Below, one piece after another: positions 1 to 8,943 of a stretch of DNA of 64,000 nucleotides. The translations under genes were made by a program, and so were the position numbers. The stretch comes from Alloalcanivorax profundimaris. Lineage in GTDB: Bacteria; Pseudomonadota; Gammaproteobacteria; Pseudomonadales; Alcanivoracaceae. The stretch is from assembly GCF_015265435.1 (NCBI RefSeq), contig NZ_JABJWH010000010.1, forward strand, positions 186,001 to 250,000. Reading direction: 5' to 3'. The notes under the pieces are model-generated. The model did not search any database and was not told the origin of the DNA. It saw only the letters and a list, made by a program, of their open reading frames with translations. Within the stretch, counting starts at the first letter, position 1. Each line of letters opens with the position of its first letter.

Positions 1-12
1 CCTTTTTGATTC

Positions 13-73
13 ATCGCGGCTGAAGCCGCTCCTACCGCGAACGGTACGCGGTAGGAGCGGCTTCAGCCGCGAT
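13..73. repeat. REP-type palindrome, two inverted copies
   Basis: Two perfect 27-bp inverted arms (13-39 and 47-73) surround a 7-base centre. Each arm carries the core GTAGGAGCGG-CTTC-AGCCGCGA, a REP-like sequence that recurs at 8797, 10501 and 17060. It lies just downstream of the DUF805 gene stop and could act as a transcription end or mRNA stabiliser, as REP pairs often do. Confidence 0.85.
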
Positions 74-90
74 CACCGGCCGGGTAATGC

Positions 91-657
91 TCAGTAGCCG
101 TCCATCTGGTACATGCCCGGGCTGTTCATGCCCTGGCTCATGGAGCCGACCATGGCGCCCATGCCCACGAAGCCACCGACGAACAGCAGCAGAAGAACCA
201 CCAGGGCGACGATCACGCCGTTGCCGTTAGGCGCCGGTTTCGGGCCGTACTTGTTGGCCACCTTTGAGCCGGGCACGAACAGCAGCATGATGGCGATCAC
301 GAAGTTGGCGATGGGCACGAACATGAGCAGGATCATCCAGCCGCTCATGTTCAGGTCATTAAGCCTGCGAATGCCGTAGATAATGCTCATCACCGTGGTG
401 AAAATGCCCACCGGCGCCATCACCAGCAACATCATGGCAATGAACAGCCCGCCCGGGCCGCTGCCCGGCGAGGCGCTGCCGAACCCCACCGCCATCACCA
501 GCCCCATGGCGAAGTAGGTGATCATGGTGAGCGCCATCACGTAAACGAAATAGCGCGCCCGGCCAAGCCGGCCGGAGGTCTGGAACAACTTGGGTTGGTA
601 GGTTTCCTCGGAGCCAGCCCCCAGGCTGGCCTCCGGTGCTTGGTAAGGTTGATTCAT
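91..657 (-). CDS. DUF805 family inner-membrane protein
   Basis: Small integral membrane protein of the DUF805 (YhaH-like) family, function unknown. About 188 residues. After a polar Pro/Gln-rich N-terminus it shows the family's GRLGRARYFVY entry motif, several hydrophobic helices, the RRLNDLNMSGW motif and a FVPGSK motif. The C-terminus ends in a further helix and a Met/Gly-rich tail. I chose the ATG at 657 because AGGGGAT lies at a good distance upstream and because the paralogue at 31142 begins with the same MNQPY; an in-frame ATG at 687 would add ten residues. It is last in a minus-strand run after the CBS gene, with a REP palindrome downstream. Family membership is clear; the role is not. 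Confidence 0.8.
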   Translation of the reverse strand: MNQPYQAPEASLGAGSEETYQPKLFQTSGRLGRARYFVYVMALTMITYFAMGLVMAVGFGSASPGSGPGGLFIAMMLLVMAPVGIFTTVMSIIYGIRRLNDLNMSGWMILLMFVPIANFVIAIMLLFVPGSKVANKYGPKPAPNGNGVIVALVVLLLLFVGGFVGMGAMVGSMSQGMNSPGMYQMDGY

Positions 658-697
658 CGGGTTGATCCCCTGTTGGTCATTGAACATCGTGCCTGCG

Positions 698-1105
698 TCA
701 TGGCGACGTCGCCCTCGCCGGCGTCACCTGGCGCAGCACATCCCCGCGGCTTAGCAGTCCCACCAGCCGCGGCCCCTGGACCACCGGCAGGGTTCGCCGG
801 TGGTAACGCAAGAACAGTTCCGCCGCTTCCTGCACGGTGGCCGCCACCGGCACGCCATGCACTTCGCGACTCATATAATCCCCCACCCGGCCGCTGCCGG
901 TACCGTGGTAATCCGCGTCCAGCGCCGCCTTGAGCGCGTCCGCTTCGGAGAACATGCCGATCAACGCGCCACCGTCATCCACCACCGGCGCGCCGGAAAG
1001 GTTGCGCGCCAGCAAGGCCCGGGCGGCATCGCTCACCGTCGAGGAAGGAGAAAGCGTGAAGGGATCCGGTTTCATGCAATCCCTGACCGGATTGGCTCTC
1101 AGCAT
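698..1105 (-). CDS. CBS-domain protein (two CBS repeats)
   Basis: About 135 residues made almost entirely of a CBS pair: the first begins near the MKPDPFTLSPSSTV segment and the second near YMSREVHGVPV, with the closing LVGLLSRGDVLRQV typical of these modules. CBS pairs bind adenosyl ligands (AMP, ATP, SAM) and usually sense energy state. No catalytic domain is attached, so it may act in trans on a partner. The start at 1105 is preceded by AAGGGA; reading further upstream would add 28 low-quality residues that run into opgH. It sits 38 bases after opgH and 41 bases before the DUF805 start on the same strand, so it may be co-transcribed with either. The partner is unknown. Confidence 0.85.
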   Translation of the reverse strand: MLRANPVRDCMKPDPFTLSPSSTVSDAARALLARNLSGAPVVDDGGALIGMFSEADALKAALDADYHGTGSGRVGDYMSREVHGVPVAATVQEAAELFLRYHRRTLPVVQGPRLVGLLSRGDVLRQVTPARATSP

Positions 1106-1143
1106 GGCTTCGTCCCTTGAAGCGTCATCGAAGGGACAGAAGC

Positions 1144-3246
1144 CTACCCATAATCCCGGCTTTTCACCACCCCGACCCGCTCGCCCCAATAGCTGTCACG
1201 GGGCGCGGTCCAGGCCGCCCGGTGCAAACGGCCGAGAGCGTCCGCGTCCCTGGCCAGGGCATTCAACTGGCGCCGGTTAAGGCCCTCCGGGCCGTCGCTC
1301 ATGCAACGTTGAAGCCATTGCTCATGGGCCTCCCGGTCCACCGGCCGGCGGCGCCGGGCCAGGGCCCGGTGCACCCGGTTGAGCCGGGGGTCCAGCACCG
1401 CCGCCTCGAAGGCCGTGAGCCGCGCCGCGTTGAGCGGCCGGGGCGCGGCGATGGCATCCACCTGGGGCGAGAGCCTTTGCTCCTCCGGCGTCAGCAACAA
1501 CCGCCGCCGACGCAGGCCCTCGCCAATGGCCACCCGACTGAGCAGCACCGAGGTGGGCGCCGCCAGAATCAGCGGCAGCGCCACCGGCAGCGACCAGAAA
1601 AAGAACATCGGATCCAGCCACAGCGCCAGACCCGACCAGGCGATGGCCAGCAAGGTGCCCGGCGCCTGGCTCATGAATGCCTGACGCCAGCCGGTTTCGT
1701 CGGTGCGGTTCTGGCCGCCCCAGTGCAGACGCACGTTGAACAGTGCCTCCAGCACGTAGCGGCTGTGAGTGAGCATGCGGATCGGCGCCAGCAACATGGA
1801 CACCAGCAGCTCCAGGCATACCGACAGGAACAGCCGCCCGGCGCCACCATGCTGGCGGCGGCGGCCGGTAAGCAGCACATCCAGCACCGCCAGGAACTTG
1901 GGCACGAACAGCAGGAACAGGGTGCTCAGCACCAACCCCACGGCCCAGTGCGGATGCCACTCCGGCCACACCGGGAACATGCTGGTACGTTGCTCGGGAA
2001 AATAATCGATGGGCCACAACGTCAGCCGCGTCGCCTCGATGCTGGTCAGAATCAGGAAGGCCAGCCAGATCGGCGACGACAGGTAGGACAGGATGCCGTT
2101 GAGAAACGCCATGCGGTGGGCGAAGCGCAGCTTGGGGGCGAAGAAGAACAGCCAGGCGTGCTGCAGGTTGCCCTTGGCCCAGCGCCGGTCCCGGGTCAAT
2201 TCGTCCACCAGGGTGGGCGGCGATTCCTCGTAGCTTTCGTCCAGCTCCGGCTCCATCCACACCTCGTAGCCGGCGCGCCCCATGTAGGCGGCCTCGACGA
2301 AATCGTGGCTCATGATCGGCCCCTTGAACAGGCCGAACCCGGCCAGCCGGCGCAGCCCGCAATGGCGCATGAACAGGTCGGTGCGAATAATGGCGTTGTG
2401 GCCCCAGTAGGCCGCCTCGCCGAGCTGGATGCCGGCCAGGCCGGCGGTGAACAGCGGCCCGTACACCCGGTTGGCGAACTGCTGGAAGCGGGCGAAGGCG
2501 GAATGAGCGTTGATCAGCGACGGGCTGGTTTGCAGGATCCCCACCCGGGGGGCCAGTTCCATGTGCCGCACCATCCGCGTGAGGGTGTTGCCGCCCATGA
2601 CGCTGTCCGCGTCGAGCACCACCATGTAGGCGTAGTCCCGCCCCCAGCGGCGCAGAAAATCCGCCACGTTGCCGCTTTTGAAGTTCAGGTTCACCGGCCG
2701 GTGGCGGTAGAACAACCGACCGTGCAGATCCTGCTCGTCGCACAGCCGGTACCAGGCGCTGCGCTCGGCGAGCCACTGCTCGGCATCGCGGCTGTCGGAA
2801 AGAATGTAGAAATCGAAGTGGTCCAGCTCGCCGGTGGCGCGCAGATCCTCGATGGTGGCGCGCAGCCCGGCCAGGGTGCGATCCACCGGTTCGTTGTAGA
2901 CCGGCATCACCACGGCGGTGCGCGCCAACGGCGTGGCCGCCAGGGTGGCGGCATCGTAATGGCGCACCAGGGAATACGGATCACCGCCCCGGCGGCGCAA
3001 CCAGAAGCCCAGCACGGCGGTCCAGAAACCCACCGAGATCCAGGCGAACAGCACCGCGAACAGGAACAGAATGCCCTTCTCCAGCAGGTTGCCGCCGTGG
3101 TACGGCAGCACCGATTGCATGCCGTAGAGGCCACCCAGGGTCTGGACCAGCACCAGCAGAATCAACAACCCTCGGCGGGTCGCCGCCACGGCTTTCCAGC
3201 GTGGTACGGTGGGCGCGTCGGCGGGGTCGGTCATGGCCAGGCTCAT
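1144..3246 (-). CDS. opgH: Glucans biosynthesis glucosyltransferase H
   Basis: Inner-membrane GT2 glucosyltransferase that builds the beta-1,2 backbone of osmoregulated periplasmic glucans from UDP-glucose. The 700-residue product has N-terminal membrane helices, then a cytoplasmic catalytic domain with the GT2 acidic motifs (MPVYNEP, VVLDADSVMGG, a later SHDFVEAA and the DRRWAKGNLQ processivity motif), then a block of C-terminal helices and a polar tail. The Escherichia coli protein is roughly 850 residues; this one lacks most of the long cytoplasmic N-terminal extension. Its ATG overlaps the stop of the small upstream gene by four bases, which in turn touches opgG, so the three are translationally coupled. 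Identity is very secure from motifs and context. Confidence 0.96.
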   Translation of the reverse strand: MSLAMTDPADAPTVPRWKAVAATRRGLLILLVLVQTLGGLYGMQSVLPYHGGNLLEKGILFLFAVLFAWISVGFWTAVLGFWLRRRGGDPYSLVRHYDAATLAATPLARTAVVMPVYNEPVDRTLAGLRATIEDLRATGELDHFDFYILSDSRDAEQWLAERSAWYRLCDEQDLHGRLFYRHRPVNLNFKSGNVADFLRRWGRDYAYMVVLDADSVMGGNTLTRMVRHMELAPRVGILQTSPSLINAHSAFARFQQFANRVYGPLFTAGLAGIQLGEAAYWGHNAIIRTDLFMRHCGLRRLAGFGLFKGPIMSHDFVEAAYMGRAGYEVWMEPELDESYEESPPTLVDELTRDRRWAKGNLQHAWLFFFAPKLRFAHRMAFLNGILSYLSSPIWLAFLILTSIEATRLTLWPIDYFPEQRTSMFPVWPEWHPHWAVGLVLSTLFLLFVPKFLAVLDVLLTGRRRQHGGAGRLFLSVCLELLVSMLLAPIRMLTHSRYVLEALFNVRLHWGGQNRTDETGWRQAFMSQAPGTLLAIAWSGLALWLDPMFFFWSLPVALPLILAAPTSVLLSRVAIGEGLRRRRLLLTPEEQRLSPQVDAIAAPRPLNAARLTAFEAAVLDPRLNRVHRALARRRRPVDREAHEQWLQRCMSDGPEGLNRRQLNALARDADALGRLHRAAWTAPRDSYWGERVGVVKSRDYG

Positions 3247-3497
3247 CGCCCCACGCCGTAACCGATGGCGCCGCGATGGACCGGCGGCGCGCCCATCGGT
3301 TCCAGCGGCTCGGGCACCGGGAAACGCTCCGGCAGCGCCGTCATCACCCGCTCGACCAGGCCGTCCTCACCCTGCTCCAGCATTTCATCCACCAGCCGCA
3401 GAGCGCGCCGGGTCAGTGCCGGGTCGGCATCCAGGCCGGCCAGGCGCAGGTAGGCCAGCGCCCGGCCCAGGGCATCCTCGACCAGATTGTCGCTCAT
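3243..3497 (-). CDS. Small protein between opgG and opgH, possible detached OpgH N-terminal segment
   Basis: An 84-residue soluble protein rich in Leu, Arg and acidic residues, with no signal peptide or membrane helix. It is coupled on both sides: its ATG overlaps the opgG stop (TGATG) and its stop overlaps the opgH start (ATGA). Its C-terminal APPVHRGAIG resembles, from memory, the short motif that precedes the first membrane helix in full-length OpgH proteins, which is missing from the 700-residue opgH product here. I infer that it may be a separated N-terminal piece of OpgH, perhaps a regulatory or docking module. The reading frame is tightly packed and codon use matches its neighbours, so it is probably translated. 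Function is not established. Confidence 0.75.
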   Translation of the reverse strand: MSDNLVEDALGRALAYLRLAGLDADPALTRRALRLVDEMLEQGEDGLVERVMTALPERFPVPEPLEPMGAPPVHRGAIGYGVGR

Positions 3498-5038
3498 CAG
3501 GATTCCCCTCCCAGGATGTCGTTGTTGGCGGGGATCTCGTAGGACCAGGTTTCACTCACCGCCTGGTCGCCGTTCTTGAGGAAGGCGCGCAGGGACAGCG
3601 GCCGCTCCGGCGCCGGCTTGGCCAGAATCGAGATCCGCCAGCGGTTCACCGGCGACAGGTACTCCACGAAATGCTCGATCACCTCGCCGTTGCCCTCGGC
3701 GGTCACCGAACTGGTCACCGGCGCGTCGCCGGGCAGTTCCTGGAGCGGGCCGCCGGCGAAATCCACCACCACCCGGTAGGCACCTTCCACGTTGCCGCCG
3801 CCGGCCCGATTGCCGTCGCCGACGAAGGTCTTCACGGCGGCGGCCCGGTCGCTGCCGCTGGTCGCCGGCCCGCCGAACTTGAGACGGTAATCGTAGGCCA
3901 GGGCCTGGCCCTGGCGCGCCGGCTCCGAGGGCGTCCAGAACGCCACCACGTTGTCGTTGTTCTCGTTGTTCGACGGCAGTTGCACCAAGGACACCCGGCC
4001 CTTGCCCCACTCGCCCTTAGGCGCCACCCAGGCGCTCGGACGCTGGTGGTAGTGGGCGGCGAAATCCTGGAAGTCGTCGAAGCGGGTCTGGCGCTGCATC
4101 AGCCCGAAGCCGGCGATCTGTCCGGCGCTGAAGTAATCGATCTTCAGGTTCTTGGGGTTGAGCAACGGCCGCCACAGCCATTCGCCACTGGCGGCGTCGT
4201 GGGTGAGCAGGCCGTCGGAGTCGTGTACCCGGGGGCGCCACTCGCCCACCGGGCGGGCGGTGTTGCCGCCGTAGAAGAACATGGAAGTCAGCGGCGCGAT
4301 GCCCAGCTTCTCGATGTCGTTGCGGATAAACAGCCGGGATTTCACGTCCATCACCGCCGCGTCGCCGACGCGCACGTCGAACTGATAGGCGCCGGTGAGG
4401 CTGCGGCCGTCCAGCAAGGCGTAAATGGTCATGGTTTCCGCCTTGGCGGTGGGCCGCACCAGCCAGAACTCGGTGAACGACGGGAACTGCTCCCCGGACG
4501 GCAGGCCGGTGTCCACGGCGATGCCCCGGGCGGACAGACCGAAATGGTTGTCCGGCCCGATGGCGCGGAAATAACTGGCGCCGGCGAACACCAGAAACGG
4601 ATCGCGGCTTTTTTCGCCGTGCAGCGGATAGGTGAGCTTGAAACCGGCGTAGCCCAGATCGGCGGGCACCCGGCGCGCCAGCTCCTCGCTGGTGTAGTTG
4701 AAATCGGTTTTATCGTAGGGCACGTCGTGGACGCCCTCCGCGTCCACCTGGTGCAGCTTCACCGCGTGCTTGAAGTAGAGCCCCGGCGACACCAGCCGCA
4801 CCTGGAAGCGCGAGCCGCTCTCGTGCCAAAGGGTGCGTTCCGGCTTGAAGCGGATGCCCTGGTATTGCTCGTGGTTGAGTTCCTGCAGGAAGGGCGGGAT
4901 CGGCGCCGGCGCCTGGTAGGCCTCGCCGGCCCGCTCCTTGGCCCGGTCGATGACGTCCTGAAAACCGAACCCCTGGGCCGCCAGCGGCCAGCAGACCAAC
5001 GCCAGAATCAGCGCCGGCCAGCAACGAAAACGCTCCAT
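3497..5038 (-). CDS. opgG: Glucans biosynthesis protein G
   Basis: Periplasmic protein needed for assembly and branching of osmoregulated periplasmic glucans. The 513-residue product begins with a short basic stretch and hydrophobic core ending in AAQG, a typical Sec signal peptide, then the family-opening FGFQDVIDRAKERAG. Internal segments such as YQGIRFKPE, SYFRAIG and WVAPKGEWGKG are recognisable OpgG/OpgD signatures. Length is normal for the family. It is first in the opgG-small gene-opgH operon; the 196-base region upstream separates it from rraA and contains hairpins that probably end rraA transcription. The secure OpgG/OpgH pairing makes the assignment firm, although OpgD paralogues look similar. 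Confidence 0.95.
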   Translation of the reverse strand: MERFRCWPALILALVCWPLAAQGFGFQDVIDRAKERAGEAYQAPAPIPPFLQELNHEQYQGIRFKPERTLWHESGSRFQVRLVSPGLYFKHAVKLHQVDAEGVHDVPYDKTDFNYTSEELARRVPADLGYAGFKLTYPLHGEKSRDPFLVFAGASYFRAIGPDNHFGLSARGIAVDTGLPSGEQFPSFTEFWLVRPTAKAETMTIYALLDGRSLTGAYQFDVRVGDAAVMDVKSRLFIRNDIEKLGIAPLTSMFFYGGNTARPVGEWRPRVHDSDGLLTHDAASGEWLWRPLLNPKNLKIDYFSAGQIAGFGLMQRQTRFDDFQDFAAHYHQRPSAWVAPKGEWGKGRVSLVQLPSNNENNDNVVAFWTPSEPARQGQALAYDYRLKFGGPATSGSDRAAAVKTFVGDGNRAGGGNVEGAYRVVVDFAGGPLQELPGDAPVTSSVTAEGNGEVIEHFVEYLSPVNRWRISILAKPAPERPLSLRAFLKNGDQAVSETWSYEIPANNDILGGES

Positions 5039-5176
5039 GTACTACCACCCCTTGAGCAGAGCAACGCAAAATCGGCGCGCCACCGCGGCGCCACCGTGCA
5101 AGGATGTTCCGTTACATCCTATACGGTGGACAACCGACTGGCTCTCGTCAGCACCGGGTGAACTATAAATTTTCGC

Positions 5177-5199
5177 AAAACGTGGGCGGGAAACCGCCC
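5177..5199 (-). terminator. Candidate rho-independent terminator after rraA
   Basis: A GGGCGG-GAAA-CCGCCC hairpin (5184-5199) is followed on the minus strand by a TTTT run and AT-rich sequence. A second, longer hairpin (GCCCGCCGG stem, 5196-5218) shares the CCGCCC arm, so only one can form at a time. The position downstream of the rraA stop fits termination. Confidence 0.5.
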
Positions 5200-5234
5200 G
5201 CCGGAGGGGCCGGCGGGCCTTACTCGGGAGGGCG

Positions 5235-5717
5235 TTACAGAAGGGCTTTCGGGGCCACGATGACGCCGTTGTTGTCGGCGTAGACGTACTCGCCCGGGCG
5301 GAAGGTGACACCGCCGAAGGTGATGTCGATATTGAGCTGGCCTTCGTCGCGGCGCACGGATTTGACCGGCACGCAGCCCAGCGTCATGACGCCGATATCG
5401 AGTTTGGCCAGTTCGTCCACGTCCCGGCAGGCGCCATGGATGATCACCCCTTCCCAGCCGTTGTTGACCGCGTTCTCGGCGATCATGTCGCCGATCAGGG
5501 CGTTGCGCAGGCTGCCGCCGCCGTCCACCACCAGCACCTTGCCCTTGCCGTCGGTGCCGAGGTGTTCCTTGACCCGGGAATTGTCCTCGAAGCATTTCAC
5601 GGTGACGATCTCGCCACCGAAGGCACTCCGGCCGCCGTAGCCGAACCAGTTCAGGCCGGTGACCACGGATACGATATCGGCATTGTCGTCGCACAGATCA
5701 CAGGTGACGAAACTCAT
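5235..5717 (-). CDS. rraA: RraA family protein (regulator of ribonuclease E activity A)
   Basis: A 160-residue member of the RraA / HMG-aldolase-like fold. In enteric bacteria RraA is a trimer that binds RNase E and slows mRNA decay; related proteins are 4-hydroxy-4-methyl-2-oxoglutarate aldolases. The protein shows [19 protein letters not shown] and [14 protein letters not shown], with the Gly-rich and Arg-Asp residues conserved across both subgroups. The compact length and CDLCDDN opening are typical of bacterial RraA rather than of aldolases in a catabolic cluster, and no aromatic degradation genes are near. It lies 43 bases after the NAD(P)-binding protein gene on the same strand. Family is certain; RNase E regulation versus aldolase activity is inferred. 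Confidence 0.9.
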   Translation of the reverse strand: MSFVTCDLCDDNADIVSVVTGLNWFGYGGRSAFGGEIVTVKCFEDNSRVKEHLGTDGKGKVLVVDGGGSLRNALIGDMIAENAVNNGWEGVIIHGACRDVDELAKLDIGVMTLGCVPVKSVRRDEGQLNIDITFGGVTFRPGEYVYADNNGVIVAPKALL

Positions 5718-5760
5718 TGTCTCTCCATTGTTTCCATTGTCCGGGGTGAACTCCCCGCGC

Positions 5761-6456
5761 TCAGGACGCCGAGCGCAGGCATTTGTCGCGGAACTTGCCG
5801 GCGTAGACGATGAAATCCCGGAACCGTACCCGGTAGGTGCCGGTGTCCGGGCCCATCAACGCCATGCCGATCAGTGCCTCGGCGACCCGCTCGCCGCTTA
5901 CCGGCAACCAGTGGGCGTCGGTCCAGCGGGTGATCGGGTCGATGATCTTGGAAAAGCGGATGCCGAACGCCTCCACCGGGCGCGGCGTTTCCCGCTCGCC
6001 GAGCAGCAGGGACGGCTGGAACAGAGCCAGCAGCGGCAGCTTGAGGTCCTTGAGCTCGCGCTCCAGCTGTCCCTTGGTGCGTGCGTAGAAGAACGGCGAA
6101 TGGGCGTTGGCGTTGACCGCCGACACCAGCAGGAAACGCTGCACGCCGGCGTCCCGGGCCAGCCGGCCCACGGTGATCACCAGATCCAGGTCCACGCGCC
6201 GGAAGGCGTCCTTGGAACCGGCTTGCTTGAGCGTGGTGCCGATGGCGCAGAACACGTCGTCCACGGCGAAGAAGTCCGCCTGCGTCTCGATGTCCGCCGG
6301 GTCGATGACCCTTTCCACCAGCTTGGGGTGCTCCACCCCGGTGGCGCGCCGGGTGAGAACCCGGATCTCGTCGTACTCGTCGCATTCCAGCAGCAGTCGC
6401 AGGCAGTGTCCGCCCACCAATCCAGTGGCGCCCAGCAGCAAGGCCCGTCGGCTCAT
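5761..6456 (-). CDS. NAD(P)-binding Rossmann-fold protein, HTATIP2/YwnB-like
   Basis: A 231-residue atypical short-chain dehydrogenase/reductase-like protein. The N-terminus has a Rossmann loop ([12 protein letters not shown]) followed by RVLTRRAT, where the basic residues suggest NADP preference. Further on are [16 protein letters not shown] and [22 protein letters not shown], which match the nucleotide-sugar-epimerase-like group containing human TIP30/HTATIP2 and many bacterial oxidoreductase annotations. The FYARTKG segment supplies the usual Tyr and Lys pair. Substrate is unknown. The gene is 15 bases downstream of the hybrid kinase gene and 43 bases upstream of rraA on the same strand. 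Confidence 0.85.
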   Translation of the reverse strand: MSRRALLLGATGLVGGHCLRLLLECDEYDEIRVLTRRATGVEHPKLVERVIDPADIETQADFFAVDDVFCAIGTTLKQAGSKDAFRRVDLDLVITVGRLARDAGVQRFLLVSAVNANAHSPFFYARTKGQLERELKDLKLPLLALFQPSLLLGERETPRPVEAFGIRFSKIIDPITRWTDAHWLPVSGERVAEALIGMALMGPDTGTYRVRFRDFIVYAGKFRDKCLRSAS

Positions 6457-6471
6457 GGCGTCATCCTCTTG

Positions 6472-8688
6472 TTATTCGCTGTCCTGTTCCCCTCCGGCGT
6501 CGTCCTCGTCCTTCGAAAGCCAACGCCGCAGAACGGTTTCCAGTTCTTGAAGATGCACGGGTTTGGCGAGAAAGTCATCCATGCCGGCGGCCAGGCAACG
6601 CGCCTGCACCCCTTCGGCGGTGTTGGCGGTGATCGCGATCACCGGCGTGCGCGCGCGTTCCTCGGCCTGCTCGCGCTCACGCAGCACCCGGGTGGCGTCG
6701 AAACCGTCCAGGTCCGGCATCATGCAGTCCATCAGGATCAGGTCGAAGGTTTCCTGCTCCAGCAGCGCCAGGGCGGTTTCCGCGTTGTTCACCGTTTTCA
6801 CCTGGTAGCCGAGCTTGCCGAGCATGCCCCGGGTAACCAGCTGGTTGACCTCGTTGTCCTCCACCAGCAGCAGCCGGAACAGCTTGCGGCGCTGACGCTC
6901 CTCCGGGGTTTCCGTGGGCAGATCCTGCACCGGCGCCTGGCGGCGAATGCCGAGCACCCGGCCCAGGGCGATGCGCAGGCCGGAGCGATGCACCGGCCGC
7001 ACCAGGGTGACCAGGCCGTGCTTGTCCACCAGCCGCTGCACGGTGGGCTGGCCGCGCTCCTCGATGGTGCACATCAGCATCAGCTTCACCGGCCGCAGGC
7101 TGGGGTCCTCCAGCACGTTGCGGCACAGGTTCAGGGCCAGCTCGCGGCGGTCGTGGGTGTCCACCAGCAGCAGATCGAACTCCGCCTGCTCGCGGTGGCC
7201 GGCGCGCAGCGCCTGCAGGGCGTGGTCGTAATCCCGGGCGCCCTGGCATTGGCTGCCCAGGGCCTCGAACTCCTCCTGAAGCGCGGCCAGGGAACCGCTG
7301 CCGGCGCCCACCACCAGGCCCTGCACCTGGCCCATGGCGGCGGACAATTTGGTGGATTCGCTCATGTCCGACTGCATGCCCAGACGCACCGTGAACCAGA
7401 AGGTGGAGCCCTCCGCCTCCACGCTCTCGGCGCCGATGTGGCCGCCCATGGCCTCGATCAGGCCCTTGCAGACCAGCAGCCCGAAACCGGCGTGGCGCAC
7501 CGCGAAGGCGTCCTGGGCTCCGTCCAGGAACTGGTCCTCGAACAGATGCTTGAGGGTTTCCGCGTCCATGCCGGCGCCCTGATCACTGACCCGCACCCGC
7601 AGCACGCCGTCGTTCTCGCCCTCGGCGGTGAAATCCACGTCCACGCGAATCTCGCCCCGCTCGCTGAACTTCACCGCGTTGCTGAGCAGATTGGTGAGCA
7701 CCTGCATGAGACGGTCGCGGTCGCCGCGCACCCGCTTGGGCAGCATGCGGTCCACCACCGCCGACAATTCCAGGCCCTTGCTCTGGGCCATGGGGCCAAA
7801 CGCCTCCAGGATCTGCTCCAGGGCCACGCGCAGGTCGAAATAATCCGGGCTCAGGGTGATGCGGCCGGTGAGAATGCGGGAATAGTCGAGCACGTCGTCG
7901 ATCAGGGTGATCATCAGCTTGCCGCTCTGCCCCGCCACCTGCAGGTATTCCTGCTGCTCGTCGTCCAGGCGGGTGTCCTCCAGCAGCGACATCATGCCCA
8001 TCACCGAATTCATCGGCGTGCGCAACTCATGGGCCAGCCGGTACACTAGGCTGAGCTGGATATCGGTGCTCGCCGGCAACTCCCGGCGCCGCTCCACGCT
8101 GCCGCGCCGCTCCCGGGTGACGGCGTGCCAGAACAGCTCGTACTGGCCGCGATACAGTCGGAACAGGTAGAAGGTGTAGGCCGCCACCAGCATCGCCAGC
8201 AGCCACTCACGCAGGCCGCCGCCCAGCACCAGGGCGGCGATCACCGGCAGGAACATGAGCACGATGTAGACCTGCCGCACCCGCAGCCCGGCCATCCAGG
8301 AACTGCCCAGGGCCGTGGTCACGCCCACGTTGTAGAGAATCACCACGAAGAAGTTGAAACCGGTGCCCACCCGCCACACCAGCCAGGCGGGCAGCAGGCC
8401 CCATACCAGGGCATGCAGAATCAGGCCGAGCGCGAACAGCCGCCGCCAGCGCGCCGGCCCGGCGCCGTACAGGGCGTCGAAGCGCGCCACCAGCCACAGG
8501 CGGAAGGCGGTCACCACCACCACCGCGCCACCGGCGATCAGCGCCTCCAGCTGGAACGCCTCGTAGACCCGGCCCCAGGCGATCACCAGCGCATAAACCA
8601 CAAGGGCCGCCAACACCCCCATCAGGGAATTCTTGGCGGCCCCGAAATCCACTCTTTTGAGGACCTTGCGATCTTTTCTGTAAATCAC
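6472..8688 (-). CDS. Hybrid sensor histidine kinase with C-terminal receiver
   Basis: Membrane-bound two-component hybrid kinase of about 738 residues. The N-terminal 200 residues hold about six hydrophobic helices with short loops and no large periplasmic sensor domain. The H-box (LAHELRTPMNSVMGMM), the nucleotide-binding domain (LTNLLSNAVKF, DQGAGMD, GFGLLVCKGL), then a poorly conserved receiver-like domain and a canonical receiver (LLVEDNEVNQ, LILMDCMMPDLDGF with the phospho-acceptor Asp, and a late KPV) follow in order. I favour the GTG at 8688, which has GAGGG nine bases upstream; a TTG at 8736 would extend the frame. No response regulator gene is adjacent, so the output partner is not apparent. 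Signal unknown. Confidence 0.93.
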   Translation of the reverse strand: MIYRKDRKVLKRVDFGAAKNSLMGVLAALVVYALVIAWGRVYEAFQLEALIAGGAVVVVTAFRLWLVARFDALYGAGPARWRRLFALGLILHALVWGLLPAWLVWRVGTGFNFFVVILYNVGVTTALGSSWMAGLRVRQVYIVLMFLPVIAALVLGGGLREWLLAMLVAAYTFYLFRLYRGQYELFWHAVTRERRGSVERRRELPASTDIQLSLVYRLAHELRTPMNSVMGMMSLLEDTRLDDEQQEYLQVAGQSGKLMITLIDDVLDYSRILTGRITLSPDYFDLRVALEQILEAFGPMAQSKGLELSAVVDRMLPKRVRGDRDRLMQVLTNLLSNAVKFSERGEIRVDVDFTAEGENDGVLRVRVSDQGAGMDAETLKHLFEDQFLDGAQDAFAVRHAGFGLLVCKGLIEAMGGHIGAESVEAEGSTFWFTVRLGMQSDMSESTKLSAAMGQVQGLVVGAGSGSLAALQEEFEALGSQCQGARDYDHALQALRAGHREQAEFDLLLVDTHDRRELALNLCRNVLEDPSLRPVKLMLMCTIEERGQPTVQRLVDKHGLVTLVRPVHRSGLRIALGRVLGIRRQAPVQDLPTETPEERQRRKLFRLLLVEDNEVNQLVTRGMLGKLGYQVKTVNNAETALALLEQETFDLILMDCMMPDLDGFDATRVLREREQAEERARTPVIAITANTAEGVQARCLAAGMDDFLAKPVHLQELETVLRRWLSKDEDDAGGEQDSE

Positions 8689-8796
8689 CGTCCCACACCC
8701 TCGGAACCAGCGGGCGCTAAAGGTAACACCCCCCAACCGCCCAGGCTACCGTATCGCGCCGGCGACCGAGCCGGACCGACCGCCGTGCCAACCCCA

Positions 8797-8821
8797 ATCG
8801 CGGCCAAAGCCGCTCCTACCG
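8797..8821. repeat. Single REP-type monomer
   Basis: One copy of the REP core in minus orientation (reads CGGTAGGAGCGGCTTTGG on the other strand) lies in the 255-base gap between the hybrid kinase start and liuR. Unlike the other loci it has no inverted partner. Apart from this and the liuR control region I see no gene in the gap. Confidence 0.75.
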
Positions 8822-8906
8822 CTCCATCCCCTCAAGGGGAAGGTTACCTTCCGAGCAGGCAAGGGCGGGTGCCTTCTGGAGAACCATACTTTCTGGAAAA
8901 GCATGC

Positions 8907-8922
8907 TTTACGTTAACGTAAA
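8907..8922 (+). promoter_or_regulatory. Probable LiuR operator, 16-bp perfect palindrome
   Basis: TTTACGTTAACGTAAA is a perfect dyad 21 bases before liuR. MerR-family LiuR proteins are known to bind palindromes of this kind ahead of branched-chain degradation operons. The first half-site also reads as a possible -35 (TTTACG), 17 bases from TAGTCT (8930-8935), so the regulator would sit inside the promoter. This suggests autoregulation and control of the whole liu operon. Confidence 0.75.
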
Positions 8923-8943
8923 CTTCCCCTAGTCTCCGACCCC

